A stretch of 43,048 nucleotides of DNA from a virus: positions 1 through 43,048 of the IMG/VR virus record IMGVR_UViG_3300032157_000023. The stretch is one strand, 5' to 3'. Positions within the stretch are counted from its first letter, which is position 1. Each line of letters begins with the position of its first letter. Positions 15,293 to 23,793 of the stretch are shown here, in pieces. The position numbers and the translations under genes are program-made. The notes under the pieces were generated by a model. It was not told the DNA's origin, ran no database searches, and saw nothing but the letters and a program-made list of their open reading frames with translations.

Positions 15293-15574
15293 GAGTAGCC
15301 CGACCAGGACGCGGTTATGCTGGCGATCCACCTGTTCGACCACCGCTTCAGCTTTGTCTATGCCGCACGCCTGCCAAGCGCCCCGCTCCCTGCGCACATA
15401 GGCACCAGGGTGCCACTCTTCGCCCTCAAAAGTATCGTACCAGGCTCGGGTTTTGGTGCGCGGCGGGTCGAGCACAACCAGTAAGCCACGAAGAAACTCG
15501 CGTTCGCTGTCGCACGGCGCCCTGCTGGTGAGTCGGGCGCGTACCGCATCTGCCGCTTCCTTTGGGTCGCTCAC
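15290..15574 (-). CDS. Hypothetical head-module protein
   Basis: This 94-residue protein starts at GTG 15574, overlapping the previous stop (GTGA). The N-terminus (SDPKEAADAVRARLTSRAP) is helical. The middle has WYDTFEGEEWHPGAYVRR and a Trp-rich strand region. No known domain. Being the last gene before the capsid leader, it may act in head assembly, but this is not demonstrable. Confidence 0.65.
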   Translation of the reverse strand: MSDPKEAADAVRARLTSRAPCDSEREFLRGLLVVLDPPRTKTRAWYDTFEGEEWHPGAYVRRERGAWQACGIDKAEAVVEQVDRQHNRVLVGLL

Positions 15575-16293
15575 GACGCGCGCACCGTTGCGGGCGGCAT
15601 CTCGTCCGGAATGCCCGCGCCTTCGGTGTTGCGGGGGATACGCCGCTGCACCTCTTGCTCGATAAAGCTGCGAATCTCGTTGCTTAGTGACGCCTGCACG
15701 GCGCGCACGAGCGTGGTCCGCAGCTCCGGCAGCTTGCTGATGTGGCGCCCGATGTACTCGGCGAGCTGGTGCAGCACGTTCATGTCCCCGAGGCCCTCGA
15801 CGAGCGTGGCCATGACGTAGTCCTGTGTGCGCTTCTTCCACTCCACGCGCGCGTTCTCGAGGTCGCCGGTCAGGAGCAGCTTGTGCTCGGCGATGAGCGA
15901 CTCGATCTTGGTGACGACCCGGTTGATAGCCTCCTCGTCGATGGTGCGCACGGTCTGCGCCGCCGAGTACGCCTTCAGCTCCTCGTGGATGTACTGCTTG
16001 CAGTTTCCGTTCAGCACCGTGAGCGACTCGACCAGATCCGCGTGCATCTCGCGCAGCTGGTTCAGCTTGCCCTCGTTGCCGGGGTCGAACAGGCCCGCGA
16101 CGCTCACGCGCACAGCCTCGCGCGTGGCCAGCACTTCTTTCACCGCCGACGCGAACGGTCGGAGCTCCGTCGCGAGCTCTTGAAACTCTTCGAGCCCGCG
16201 CCGCAGCTGGTTGCCGAGTCGCTCGACCTTGCCGCGCACCTCGATGGCCTCGGGCCACTGCGCCTGTCCTGTCACTTCGTTGGATTCCGCCAT
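15571..16293 (-). CDS. Coiled-coil hypothetical protein of the head module
   Basis: This protein has 240 residues from ATG 16293 (MAESNEVTGQAQWPEAIEV). It is almost wholly helical, with heptad-like Leu/Val spacing (VRGKVERLGNQLRRGLEEF and later QTVRTIDEEAINRVVTKIE). There is no signal, membrane segment or enzyme motif. Such proteins between scaffold and capsid may be assembly factors or core proteins. It overlaps the preceding small gene by 22 bases and hands over to the next by GTGA. Confidence 0.65.
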   Translation of the reverse strand: MAESNEVTGQAQWPEAIEVRGKVERLGNQLRRGLEEFQELATELRPFASAVKEVLATREAVRVSVAGLFDPGNEGKLNQLREMHADLVESLTVLNGNCKQYIHEELKAYSAAQTVRTIDEEAINRVVTKIESLIAEHKLLLTGDLENARVEWKKRTQDYVMATLVEGLGDMNVLHQLAEYIGRHISKLPELRTTLVRAVQASLSNEIRSFIEQEVQRRIPRNTEGAGIPDEMPPATVRAS

Positions 16294-16502
16294 GTTCCTC
16301 GCCTTTTCTGTTTGCGCGCCTCTTCGAGCAGGCGCCGTCGTTTCTTGGGGTCGCCGGGCCACTTTGCTTGGGCGACGCCCGCGCGTCGCTCGCGCCGGTT
16401 GCCTGCCTGGTGTTGCACAACGAACCCGTCCGCTACGGTGCGGTCGAGTCCGAGCGTGTCGCCCTCGGCGTTGAAGCCGCCGATGTCCTTGACGCGGATC
16501 AC
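16272..16502 (-). CDS. Small basic hypothetical protein
   Basis: This protein has 76 residues from GTG 16502, fixed by a GTGA overlap with the Ntn-hydrolase gene. It starts IRVKDIGGFNAEGDT and ends in a strongly basic helix (PKKRRRLLEEARKQKRR). It may bind nucleic acid or capsid proteins. No family recognised. Confidence 0.6.
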   Translation of the reverse strand: MIRVKDIGGFNAEGDTLGLDRTVADGFVVQHQAGNRRERRAGVAQAKWPGDPKKRRRLLEEARKQKRRGTWRNPTK

Positions 16503-17023
16503 TGTGCATCCTCCACCAACAGGCGCACTTCGCCGCCACAGCCCACGGACCAGCGAATCGCGGCCTGTACCGCGGCGCGCACGTGAGACTCGTCGAGGCT
16601 GGAAGCGTGCGCGAGGCAAGCGTCAAGGTAGCCGATCGCAATCTCCTGACCCGAGCCTGCGCCCATGATTGGAGTGTGTATTGCGTTGAGGCCGAAGCCG
16701 TCACCGATGCGCCAAATCTGCGAGCCGCGCACCAGGAGCGCCGTCGCCTCCCACCGGTCCTTATCGCGGTCGCACAACTTCTCGAGCTCGTCCCTCACGG
16801 CGGCAGGGGTGGGGACCACATCTATGGTACTCTTCTCGGCGTTCAGAATGGCTTCTTGCAGGATAGGGTTCGCGCGCTCCTGGCCGGCGCAACCCCACAG
16901 AATCCCGCACGTGTGCCCGATCTTCTGTCGGTTGCCGAACTTCAGGTAGCGGTCTTCGCCGTATGTGTCGGCCGCGATGCAACGGCGCCCGCCGGAGAGA
17001 ATGGCTGCTGCTATGCAGGTCAC
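16499..17023 (-). CDS. HslV/proteasome-beta-like Ntn threonine hydrolase, candidate prohead protease
   Basis: This 174-residue protein has almost exactly the length of bacterial HslV. The GTG at 17023, overlapping the prior stop (GTGA), makes Thr the second residue, so Met removal would expose a catalytic Thr1. Family features are TCIAAAI at the N-terminus, GRRCIAADT with the Asp near position 18, a Lys at position 33 (GNRQKIGH), and GAGSGQEIAIGYLDA near residue 125, the Gly-rich turn and helix of the proteasome fold. Sitting between scaffold and capsid where phages keep the maturation protease, it probably trims scaffold or capsid. No HslU-like ATPase is present. Fold assignment is from motifs; the substrate is inference. 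Confidence 0.72.
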   Translation of the reverse strand: MTCIAAAILSGGRRCIAADTYGEDRYLKFGNRQKIGHTCGILWGCAGQERANPILQEAILNAEKSTIDVVPTPAAVRDELEKLCDRDKDRWEATALLVRGSQIWRIGDGFGLNAIHTPIMGAGSGQEIAIGYLDACLAHASSLDESHVRAAVQAAIRWSVGCGGEVRLLVEDAQ

Positions 17024-17238
17024 CCGTACCCCTCCAGAATCCGCTTCTTCAGGAACTCGAACCAGAAGATCACCATGCTGTCGTTGAAGCCGTGCCGGCT
17101 GTGCCCCATCCTGCCGTCGATCTCGACGAACAGGTGGAAGCCGGCGACCTTGCCTTTGCGGGCCTCGGCCAGCACGCGCTCGAGCTCCTTCACCAAGGTC
17201 TCGGACTCGGTCGTCTTGAGCGGCGTGACGTTCTCCAT
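17020..17238 (-). CDS. Small hypothetical protein
   Basis: This protein has 72 residues from ATG 17238, overlapping the scaffold stop by one base (TGATG). It is helical first (ESETLVKELERVLAEARKG), then a strand region with GFHLFVEIDGRMGHS and aromatic MVIFWFEFLKKR. No known domain; it is cotranslated with the scaffold and the Ntn hydrolase. Confidence 0.65.
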   Translation of the reverse strand: MENVTPLKTTESETLVKELERVLAEARKGKVAGFHLFVEIDGRMGHSRHGFNDSMVIFWFEFLKKRILEGYG

Positions 17239-18596
17239 CACGCGCCCCCCTGCATGCGTCGCGTCGCCCGCTCGAGCGCCCACCGGGTGCGCCCATCGGG
17301 GTCCTTCACCGGATCGGGGCCCTCGTCGTCGTCGCGCCCGTTGCTCTTGGGCCGCGAGTTCTGGAGTTGGGCCATCTCCTCGGCGGTCGTCGGGTTGCGT
17401 CGGCGCGTGCGCTGAGGTTCGGCGGGTGCCTGTTGCCGCGACGGGCGCTGCGTGCGCGCAGGTGCCGCCGGCGCAAGCTTGGCGCGCGACTCCTCGAGCA
17501 CCTGGTCTGCGGCGTCCTCGAGCGTCATCTCCTCGTCCGTGCCGAGCGCGGCGAGGATGCGCTTGTCCCAGTCCCGGAGCTCACGCGCGGGATGGTCGGC
17601 GGCGAGCGTTGAGGCGACCCAGGCGAGGTCGGATGCCTTGGTGGCCGCGGGTGCCGGGGTTGCTGGCGCCTGTTCGATGGGCGGCGCTGCCGGCGCACCG
17701 TTGGCCTTGAGCGCGTCACGCTCCTTGCGCAGGCGCTCGTTCTCGAGACGCAGCGCGCGGTCTTGAGGCGACACCTTCAGGCCCTGGCGTGCTCGAGCTC
17801 GGGCGTAGTCGTCGAACGAGATGCCGTGCACGTGCTCGAACAGGTCGTCTGTGGCTCCGAAGTCCACGCCCGTGAAGTCTGCCGCCTGGAAGTTACCCGC
17901 GGCCGCATCGAGCGCCGCCTTGATGGTCTTCGCGCTCTGCTGTCCGATCGACACGAGGTCCATCACCGGCTGAACCGCGGCGTTCTGCTCGTCGATCAGC
18001 TTCTGAATCGACTTCTGCCCATCCTCGGTGGCCTTGCGTGCGGCCTCGAGCTCGGCCTGCTTGGTCGACTGCTCCTCGTAGAACTTGCGCTCGCGGTTCT
18101 GGAGCTTGATGTAGGCGTTCGCGTCGGCCCTCGAGAGGTTCATCACCTCGGCGGCCTTCTCGGGGTTGTTGCGCGCCCAGGCCTTGAAGCTGTCGGAGTC
18201 GTAGCGGGGCTGGGGCTTCGCGCGCTCACCGCCTTCGCCGGCAGCGGTAGCACCGGAAGAAGCAGAGGCCGCCGTGCCAGGTGACGCGGGAGTACTCGCA
18301 GCCGCAGTGGCGGCAACCGATGCTTTTGTGTCTGCCGCAGCCACCTCCGCGCTCTGCACCTCGCTCACGGCGCGCGTGTGCTGCAGCCTGGCGATCGACG
18401 CGCGCTGGCGCTCGTTGAGCTCCTTCACCGGGTCAGGTGGCGGTGGCCCCGCGGGCGCTGCCGGAACCTGGACGTACCGGACCTCGGTCTTAGGCGAGGC
18501 CGGGGACGGCTGCGCCGCCGGCGAGGCCTGCGAGGGGGTCTGCCCCTGGGGTGGGCGCGCCGCCGAGGGCGCCGCCTTGGGTTGCTTCTCCGCCAT
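17238..18596 (-). CDS. Scaffolding protein
   Basis: This 452-residue protein has low complexity at both ends: Pro/Ala/Ser-rich residues 1-130 and basic, Gln/Arg/Pro-rich residues 370-452. The middle is a long coiled coil (IKLQNRERKFYEEQSTKQ, RALRLENERLRKERDALK). That composition, and its place right after the portal and before the capsid, are the signature of podophage scaffolds that guide procapsid assembly and then leave or are cleaved. Its 5' end overlaps the portal's last 107 bases in a different frame. Confidence 0.8.
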   Translation of the reverse strand: MAEKQPKAAPSAARPPQGQTPSQASPAAQPSPASPKTEVRYVQVPAAPAGPPPPDPVKELNERQRASIARLQHTRAVSEVQSAEVAAADTKASVAATAAASTPASPGTAASASSGATAAGEGGERAKPQPRYDSDSFKAWARNNPEKAAEVMNLSRADANAYIKLQNRERKFYEEQSTKQAELEAARKATEDGQKSIQKLIDEQNAAVQPVMDLVSIGQQSAKTIKAALDAAAGNFQAADFTGVDFGATDDLFEHVHGISFDDYARARARQGLKVSPQDRALRLENERLRKERDALKANGAPAAPPIEQAPATPAPAATKASDLAWVASTLAADHPARELRDWDKRILAALGTDEEMTLEDAADQVLEESRAKLAPAAPARTQRPSRQQAPAEPQRTRRRNPTTAEEMAQLQNSRPKSNGRDDDEGPDPVKDPDGRTRWALERATRRMQGGA

Positions 18597-20544
18597 CTAC
18601 CGCCATTCCTTCTGGTGCTGGTGCACCGCCAAATGCATCCATGCCGGCCTTCACCTGGATGTCCGCCTCAGAGAGCGCGGTCTGCTTCGAGGCCTGCATG
18701 GCCAGCTGCTGCTCGAGCATGTCGATATCTTCGAGGAAGCGCCGCAGCAGCCGGCGCCGATTCTGGGGCAGGCCGTCGATATCCGCCTGCACGTACGCGA
18801 TGAGCGCCTGCGCCTTCATGGTCGGCGGGTCGAGCCAGGGCATGGGCTGCATGTACGTCTCGCCCATGAACGCGGCCTCGTCCTCGACCACGCTCTCCTC
18901 ACTGTCGAGGATGAGCGAGATGTTCTTGGCGACCCAACGGCGCTGGACCGTGCTGCCCTTGGTCTCCGCCGGCGTGTCGAGCAAGCCGCCGAGAATGACC
19001 TGGAGCTGTTCCTCGGTAATCTCGCCGCGGTTGTACATCTCCTCGGCAGTCGCCGCGCGGTCCGCCGGCGTGTTCTTCTGCTCGGAAACGACGTAGGGCC
19101 GCATGGTGTAGACCTTGTCGTCGATATCGAGCGCCTTGACCGGCACCTTGGCCTCGAAGTCCTGGCCCGGCCAATTCACTTGCCAATCGGGGTCGTGCTC
19201 ACCGACTTGGCGCGCGGCGCGCAGGTACAGCTGCGCCGTGTCGACCGCGACCCAGTGGCGCCAAGCGCGCTGGATCTCGCTGAAGCGCTCGGAGAAGAGC
19301 GAGGCCACGAGGCGTACGCCCTTGCCGCTGTTGATGCCCTCGGGGCGCTGCCCCGCCGTGTGCATCTGGTCGACGCCGAGGATCTCGTGGAGCCCGCTCA
19401 CGAGCTCACGGAACACGTTCCAATAGCTGTCGTTGATGGGCGGGGGCTGGATGACGCTCAGCGGGTTGCTGGTCTTGCTACCGTCGTAGTCGAGGAAGTT
19501 GACGTCCTTCGCGTTGAGCGCTGCAGCCTTGCTCGGCATGCCCCGGATGTCGCGCACCACGTACGTCTGACTCAGCTTCCGGATCGCCTCGTCCACGCTG
19601 CGCAAGATGTCGTTCGCAGTGAACAGCGCGTCGTAGCAATCCTCGATGAAGTTCTCGCTCCAGAACGTGTCCCCGAGCGTGCGCTGCATGCGGAAGAACG
19701 AGATGGGCGGCTCGTTGAACTCCCAGTCGTCCCAGAGGATGGCCTTGCCACCGACCACGCGCGCGTTCCGCCCCTTGAAGCTGCCGAAGGGCATCCGCCA
19801 CGCGGAGACGACCTTGACCATCGGGGTCCGGAAGTCGACGTCATCACGCAGGGCCATGTGCGGCGCGGGCTGCGCGCTCGCCATGATGTGCGCCGCGTGC
19901 TTCTTCCAGCGCGGGTCCTCGGCGAGGTATTCGGGGTTCTCCCACGTCACGTCGATGGTCGTGAGCGGGCGCCCATCAGCCCAATCGCTCGGGTCGATGA
20001 ACGTGCACATGGTGCTGCGCAGTTGTGCCCGCACGCGCTTCGTCACGAAGTCGGGTTCAACACGCGCGCCCACGGTGCCCGTCGCGGCGCCACTCACGAG
20101 GAAGCCGTGCCGCGCCAGGTCCCAAGCATTCTGGAATGTGCCCTGCGGCAAGTGCTGCGTGCCTTCGATGAAGCGGTCCGCCCACACGCCCTGCCGCAGC
20201 TCTTCCCACGTGCAGTCGGTGCCGACCATCTGGGTCTTGGGCTCGTCGAGGCCGGTGATCTTGCTGCGCAGCGTGCGCACGATGGCCTTCGCGAAGTTGA
20301 GCTTCAGCTTGGACGGCGGCCGCTTGGAGCGCGAGCTCGACTTGGGCCGCGTCCACAGGTCGCTGTACATGCCCTCGAACAAGTCGCCGTAGCCGAGGCT
20401 CGAGTACACGCCGGCGCCCGTCGAGGCCATGCGGTGGCGCCAGCTCGGCGAGCGCTCGGCTTGCTCCGCCATCGCAGCGATGCGCGCGGCCCCCTTGACC
20501 TCGGTCATCTTGGACCACGACTGATAGGGCTCGGGGGTGGGCAT
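18490..20544 (-). CDS. Portal protein
   Basis: This 684-residue protein is of normal size for a short-tailed phage portal. The N-terminal clip/wing region contains KLNFAKAIVRTLRSKITG, the stem-crown region has WNVFRELVSGLHEILGVDQ and SGKGVRLVASLFSERFSEI, and a Gly/Ala/Pro-rich tail ends the protein. Portals form the dodecameric DNA gate at one capsid vertex and dock the terminase. It is the first gene of the late minus-strand series, with a promoter just upstream of ATG 20544. TerL is divergent from it. Confidence 0.85.
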   Translation of the reverse strand: MPTPEPYQSWSKMTEVKGAARIAAMAEQAERSPSWRHRMASTGAGVYSSLGYGDLFEGMYSDLWTRPKSSSRSKRPPSKLKLNFAKAIVRTLRSKITGLDEPKTQMVGTDCTWEELRQGVWADRFIEGTQHLPQGTFQNAWDLARHGFLVSGAATGTVGARVEPDFVTKRVRAQLRSTMCTFIDPSDWADGRPLTTIDVTWENPEYLAEDPRWKKHAAHIMASAQPAPHMALRDDVDFRTPMVKVVSAWRMPFGSFKGRNARVVGGKAILWDDWEFNEPPISFFRMQRTLGDTFWSENFIEDCYDALFTANDILRSVDEAIRKLSQTYVVRDIRGMPSKAAALNAKDVNFLDYDGSKTSNPLSVIQPPPINDSYWNVFRELVSGLHEILGVDQMHTAGQRPEGINSGKGVRLVASLFSERFSEIQRAWRHWVAVDTAQLYLRAARQVGEHDPDWQVNWPGQDFEAKVPVKALDIDDKVYTMRPYVVSEQKNTPADRAATAEEMYNRGEITEEQLQVILGGLLDTPAETKGSTVQRRWVAKNISLILDSEESVVEDEAAFMGETYMQPMPWLDPPTMKAQALIAYVQADIDGLPQNRRRLLRRFLEDIDMLEQQLAMQASKQTALSEADIQVKAGMDAFGGAPAPEGMAVDGGEATQGGALGGAPTPGADPLAGLAGGAAVPGLA

Positions 20545-20557
20545 CCGCCTGCCTTGG

Positions 20558-20598
20558 CTGATAGCACCCGCCTATCACTCGGTCAATCTGTGATAGCC
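20558..20598 (-). promoter_or_regulatory. Late promoter candidate before the portal
   Basis: On the minus strand, TTGACC (20586-20581), a 17-base spacer and TATCAG (20563-20558) make a good sigma70-type promoter. CTATCA (20596-20591) lies four bases before the -35. The predicted start near 20551 leaves about seven bases before the portal ATG, so the mRNA would be nearly leaderless. GATAG/CTATC words occur several times in this 78-base divergent gap, suggesting operator sites that may also control terL. Confidence 0.6.
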
Positions 20599-20622
20599 TA
20601 GGCCCATGAGGCACGGCGGCGC

Positions 20623-22188
20623 TTGGCGGACCCCCGGGTAGGCGGGCTCATACGCCTTGGGCACGGGCGCATGGGCGGAGTCGACGTGCCCCAGTGGGCC
20701 GCTATCCTGGCGAGCTTCCACCCGAATGCGCGCGCTTACGCGAACGACCGCCGGCAGGGGGTGGCTGCCTGCTGCGGCCGCGCCTGGTCCAAGAGCTACG
20801 CCGCGGCCGCCAAGTTCCACCGCCCGAGCGCGGCACACCCTCGCATGTCCAGCGTGTTCGTCACGCAGAGCGCCACGCGATCCCGTGACATCCTGCTCCC
20901 CGCGCTCACCGAGCTCAGCGAGAAGTTCAAGCTCGGCCTGCGCTACAAGGGCGGCGACGACAACTGCGTCTTCTGGCCCAACGGCTACCGCGTGCTGTTC
21001 CGCGGCTGCAAGGATCGCAACGAGGCCAACAAGCGCCGCGGCACGCCCTGGGTCGTGGCCCTCTGGGACGAGGCCGACGCCATCCCTGGGCCGCTGCTCG
21101 AGTACGACATCCACGAGTGTGTCGAGCCGCGCCTGGTCGACGTCAACGGCATCTGGGGCGTGTCCGGCACGCCGGGCGCGGTGCCTGATGGCTACTGGTA
21201 CAAGCTGAGCTCAGGCCTCGACCCCGAGCGCCCGCTCTACACCGGCGACGCGCGCGAGAACACGTACATCCCGAACGCGCTGAAGTTCTGGATCGGGGCG
21301 CTCAAGCGTATGGGCGCCGACTCGGCGCACGCCAAGAGCAAGTGGCCGCCCGGCATCACGAGCCTCGAGCAGATTCTCGCCAACCCCGCGCTCTGGAGCC
21401 TGCTGCCCGCGAAGTTCGTCCGCGAGTACCTCGGGCAATGGGTGGCCGACGTCGAGGCGCTCATCTACCAGGTGACGCAGGCCAACACGTACGTCGGCGC
21501 CATCCCGAACCCGGACCGCGTCACCATCGGCCTCGACCTCGGCGGCGCCACCAAGGACAAGCCGACGCTCGACCGCTGCGCGATCACCGTGGCCCAGAGC
21601 TGCTCGAACAGCCCGCTCGTGTGGGTGCCCGAGAGCTACTCGATGAGCGATGCCACGCCGCAGAAGCTCGCCACGACCGTGATGCAGATGCTGCAGCGCT
21701 ACCCCGATGCCGTCGTGTACGTGGACAGCGCGAGCGCCGGCACCATCATCCTGAACGGCTTCCGCGCCATGGGCCTGCCCGTGATGGAAGCGGTGAAGGG
21801 CCCGAAGCTCCGCCGCATCCAGCTCGTGCAGGGCATGCTGCGCAACGGGGACATGCAGCTCTCGCGCATGTGGAACAAGGAGCGCGGGCTCGCGGCGTGC
21901 CAAGACCTGCTCGAGGAAGCCACGGCCCTCGTGTGGGCCGACAATCGCAAGGACCATCACCCGCGCTGCAAGGACGATTGCTGGGACAGCCTGCTCTACG
22001 CGGTCATCCCGCACCTCGGGGACTACGAAGCCGAGTACGAGCCGCCGCGCGAGGGGTCAGCCGAGGCCATCAAGGCCGAGGAGGAAGCCGAGTTCGAGGC
22101 GGCGCTCAGGGAAGCGGAGGAGACGGAGGGGCGGCTGGTTCAGCTGTATCCGGCGCGGATGCTGGAGGCGCTGCGGATGGCAGCGTGA
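20623..22188 (+). CDS. terL: Terminase large subunit
   Basis: This is the packaging motor ATPase and headful nuclease, about 521 residues from TTG 20623. An in-frame ATG at 20671 is the alternative start. The Walker A region is deviant: GRAWSKS at residues 52-58 keeps the Lys. Walker B with the catalytic Glu is ALWDEAD (D149-E150). The nuclease acidic triad is visible as D305 (TIGLDLGG), D368 (VVYVDSAS) and D455 (DCWDSLLYAV), matching RNase-H-fold terminases. It is one of only two genes on the plus strand, divergent from the portal and convergent with the small-terminase candidate; its last 83 bases overlap the gene at 22106. Confidence 0.9.
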   Translation: MADPRVGGLIRLGHGRMGGVDVPQWAAILASFHPNARAYANDRRQGVAACCGRAWSKSYAAAAKFHRPSAAHPRMSSVFVTQSATRSRDILLPALTELSEKFKLGLRYKGGDDNCVFWPNGYRVLFRGCKDRNEANKRRGTPWVVALWDEADAIPGPLLEYDIHECVEPRLVDVNGIWGVSGTPGAVPDGYWYKLSSGLDPERPLYTGDARENTYIPNALKFWIGALKRMGADSAHAKSKWPPGITSLEQILANPALWSLLPAKFVREYLGQWVADVEALIYQVTQANTYVGAIPNPDRVTIGLDLGGATKDKPTLDRCAITVAQSCSNSPLVWVPESYSMSDATPQKLATTVMQMLQRYPDAVVYVDSASAGTIILNGFRAMGLPVMEAVKGPKLRRIQLVQGMLRNGDMQLSRMWNKERGLAACQDLLEEATALVWADNRKDHHPRCKDDCWDSLLYAVIPHLGDYEAEYEPPREGSAEAIKAEEEAEFEAALREAEETEGRLVQLYPARMLEALRMAA

Positions 22189-22510
22189 GCGCCGTAATGG
22201 CATCCATCCGTGGCATGATCGGCGTAACCGCGTACAGCTGCCCATCGGTGTCCAGCAGGCGCGGCTTCACCACTTCTTCGAGAAGATACTCGAGCGCTTC
22301 CCGAGGGGCTTCCGCCACGGCGCTCGGGTAGACATACGCGGCATGCAGGGTAACGCCGCGCAAGCGGTCGGCTTGCTCGCGCCGCTCTAGGCGCAACACG
22401 ATCGCGAGTTCGGTGTTGATGGTATCGACAGGGCGCTCGTCGCCGTTCTTGCCCAAGACATGCAGCACACGGCCCAGCGCGCGCTCAGATTTGACAGGCA
22501 TCGTTCCCAT
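22106..22510 (-). CDS. Hypothetical protein convergent with terL
   Basis: This is a 134-residue protein (ATG 22510, or 22501). It has a helix/strand body (ERALGRVLHVLGKNGDERP, NTELAIVLRLERREQADR) and a Pro/Ala-rich tail encoded antisense to the end of terL. The gene follows the small-terminase candidate after three bases. Coding of the body is likely. The tail overlapping terL antisense is odd but the frame has no earlier stop. Confidence 0.55.
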   Translation of the reverse strand: MGTMPVKSERALGRVLHVLGKNGDERPVDTINTELAIVLRLERREQADRLRGVTLHAAYVYPSAVAEAPREALEYLLEEVVKPRLLDTDGQLYAVTPIMPRMDAITALTLPSAAPPASAPDTAEPAAPPSPPLP

Positions 22511-22513
22511 ACT

Positions 22514-23332
22514 TTACTGTGTCCCACCTTGCTGACCTGATGCGTGTGGGAGGATAGCTCGTAGCGCCTCGGCTGTCGCGGCATCAGGCCTCCAGCCCTC
22601 AGCGAGCTCGCGGCGCAGGACGGCCCCCAGCGTCTCCAGCTGAGGACCGCGAACCTCCTCGGGCGGGTCGAGCAGCATCTCGGTGATCTGCGCGTGCGTG
22701 AGCGGGTGCTGCTCGAGCCATTCGGCACCGGTGAGCTCGGCCTCGGGCTTGCGGTGCTTCGAGACGCCGAAGTCCTCGGGGTACCGGCGCTCCTTCAGGC
22801 GGGACAGCCACTCGAAGTCCGCCACGTTCGGGTGAGGCGGGGGCGTCGACCAGGCGAGCATGGCGTCACCCCAGCGCGCGGTCTCCACGGCGTGGGCGGC
22901 CTGCTCGGCGGCGTAAGCGGCCTTCTCCTCGGGGGAAGCTTTCTTACCCGGCTTCTTGGTGCAGGGCGCCACGGGTTTCGGTGGCGGTGGCCCTCGGTCG
23001 AGCCACTGCATGTACGCCTGCATCTGCTCGGCCATCAGCTGGACGCGCATGGCCTCGGTGCCTGAGGCGGCACACTCGAGGCCTCGCTCGGCAGCCAGGT
23101 AGTCACGCGCGAAGCTGCCGTACGGCTCGACGTTGGGCTCTGCGCGGCCTCGGCTCAGCCACTCAATGAGGGCAGGCGCGTGGCCTGCGGCAGCCACACC
23201 GCGGCGGCTCATGCCGGTGGACGCCATCGACACGAGGCGGCTTCGGAACACGGGGTCCTCGAGATGCGGCACAGGGCCTCCGCGCCGAGGCCGTGAGCGC
23301 GCTAGCGGGTATGTCGGCCGGGCGTCTGGCAC
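22514..23332 (-). CDS. Putative terminase small subunit
   Basis: This protein has up to 272 residues (GTG 23332; a GTG at 23272 has a good GGAGG site and would give 252). The N-terminal part contains a helix-turn-helix of the sort found in phage small terminases: FRSRLVSMASTGMSRRGVAA, then APALIEWLSRGRAE and YGSFARDYLAAE. A Lys/Pro linker and Glu/Ala-rich coiled segment follow (KKASPEEKAAYAAEQAA), then acidic C-terminal helices. Small terminases bind pac/cos DNA and load TerL. The oddity is that it lies on the strand opposite terL, pointing towards it. Confidence 0.65.
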   Translation of the reverse strand: MPDARPTYPLARSRPRRGGPVPHLEDPVFRSRLVSMASTGMSRRGVAAAGHAPALIEWLSRGRAEPNVEPYGSFARDYLAAERGLECAASGTEAMRVQLMAEQMQAYMQWLDRGPPPPKPVAPCTKKPGKKASPEEKAAYAAEQAAHAVETARWGDAMLAWSTPPPHPNVADFEWLSRLKERRYPEDFGVSKHRKPEAELTGAEWLEQHPLTHAQITEMLLDPPEEVRGPQLETLGAVLRRELAEGWRPDAATAEALRAILPHASGQQGGTQ

Positions 23333-23338
23333 CGCTAG

Positions 23339-23590
23339 CTATCTTACCACAGGGCCGGTTAGCTGCTCTGCGGCGGCGCGCTTCTCGAGGGAGGCGAAGC
23401 GCAGGCGTGCCGCGATATCGGCCTCTGGCCACCTGCCTTCGAAGCGCTGCCGCAAATCGATCACCAGCAGCAGCACTGAACCGTGCTCGAGCAGCAGCCG
23501 GATGTAGCGCTTCTCTTCGCGCATCCAGCCTACGCAATCACCGAGGTCCAGCTCGCGCTCTAGCTCTTCACACACTTCGACCAGCGTCAT
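23339..23590 (-). CDS. Small hypothetical protein
   Basis: This 83-residue protein is helical and charged (MTLVEVCEELERELDLGD, EKRYIRLLLEHGSVLLLV). There is no signal or known motif. It begins 14 bases after a strong hairpin and directly precedes the small-terminase candidate, so it may open the packaging operon. Confidence 0.6.
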   Translation of the reverse strand: MTLVEVCEELERELDLGDCVGWMREEKRYIRLLLEHGSVLLLVIDLRQRFEGRWPEADIAARLRFASLEKRAAAEQLTGPVVR

Positions 23591-23603
23591 CGCTTCACCT
23601 CAG

Positions 23604-23634
23604 CGCCGGGCAAACCGTCATGGCTTGCCCGGCG
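23604..23634 (-). terminator. Strong hairpin, likely operon boundary
   Basis: CGCCGGGCAA (23604-23613) pairs perfectly with TTGCCCGGCG (23625-23634) around an 11-base loop. It lies in the 53-base gap between the small lipoprotein and the packaging genes. No U-run follows on the minus strand, so it is not a classical intrinsic terminator; it may pause or terminate in a GC-rich host, or protect the mRNA end. Confidence 0.5.
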
Positions 23635-23643
23635 TCGTAATGA

Positions 23644-23772
23644 CTATTGCGCTTCGTCGCACTGCTCTGGCTGCGTGCCGGCGTCACCAACGCACGCGGG
23701 TTGATCTATCGGCTTATCCAGGGTGTCTGAGCATGCCGACAAGAGCAGCGCGATCACGATGAGCTTTTTCAT
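23644..23772 (-). CDS. 42-residue lipoprotein
   Basis: ATG 23772 is preceded by GGAGG. The product begins MKKLIVIALLLSACS, a complete lipoprotein signal with Cys at residue 14, and has a mature part of under 30 residues with two further Cys. It starts 21 bases after the metalloprotease lipoprotein gene and is likely co-expressed with it. Very short phage lipoproteins are known as superinfection-exclusion factors and spanins, but no specific role can be read here. Confidence 0.75.
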   Translation of the reverse strand: MKKLIVIALLLSACSDTLDKPIDQPACVGDAGTQPEQCDEAQ

Positions 23773-23793
23773 TCCGCCTCCCGGGTGCTGGCT

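Noticed and set aside
18274-20601. 775-codon plus-strand open frame opposite portal and scaffold
   Set aside because: It is antisense to two well-supported genes, has Arg/Leu/Val/His-heavy low-information composition and no recognisable domain. Such frames are expected from high-GC codon bias.
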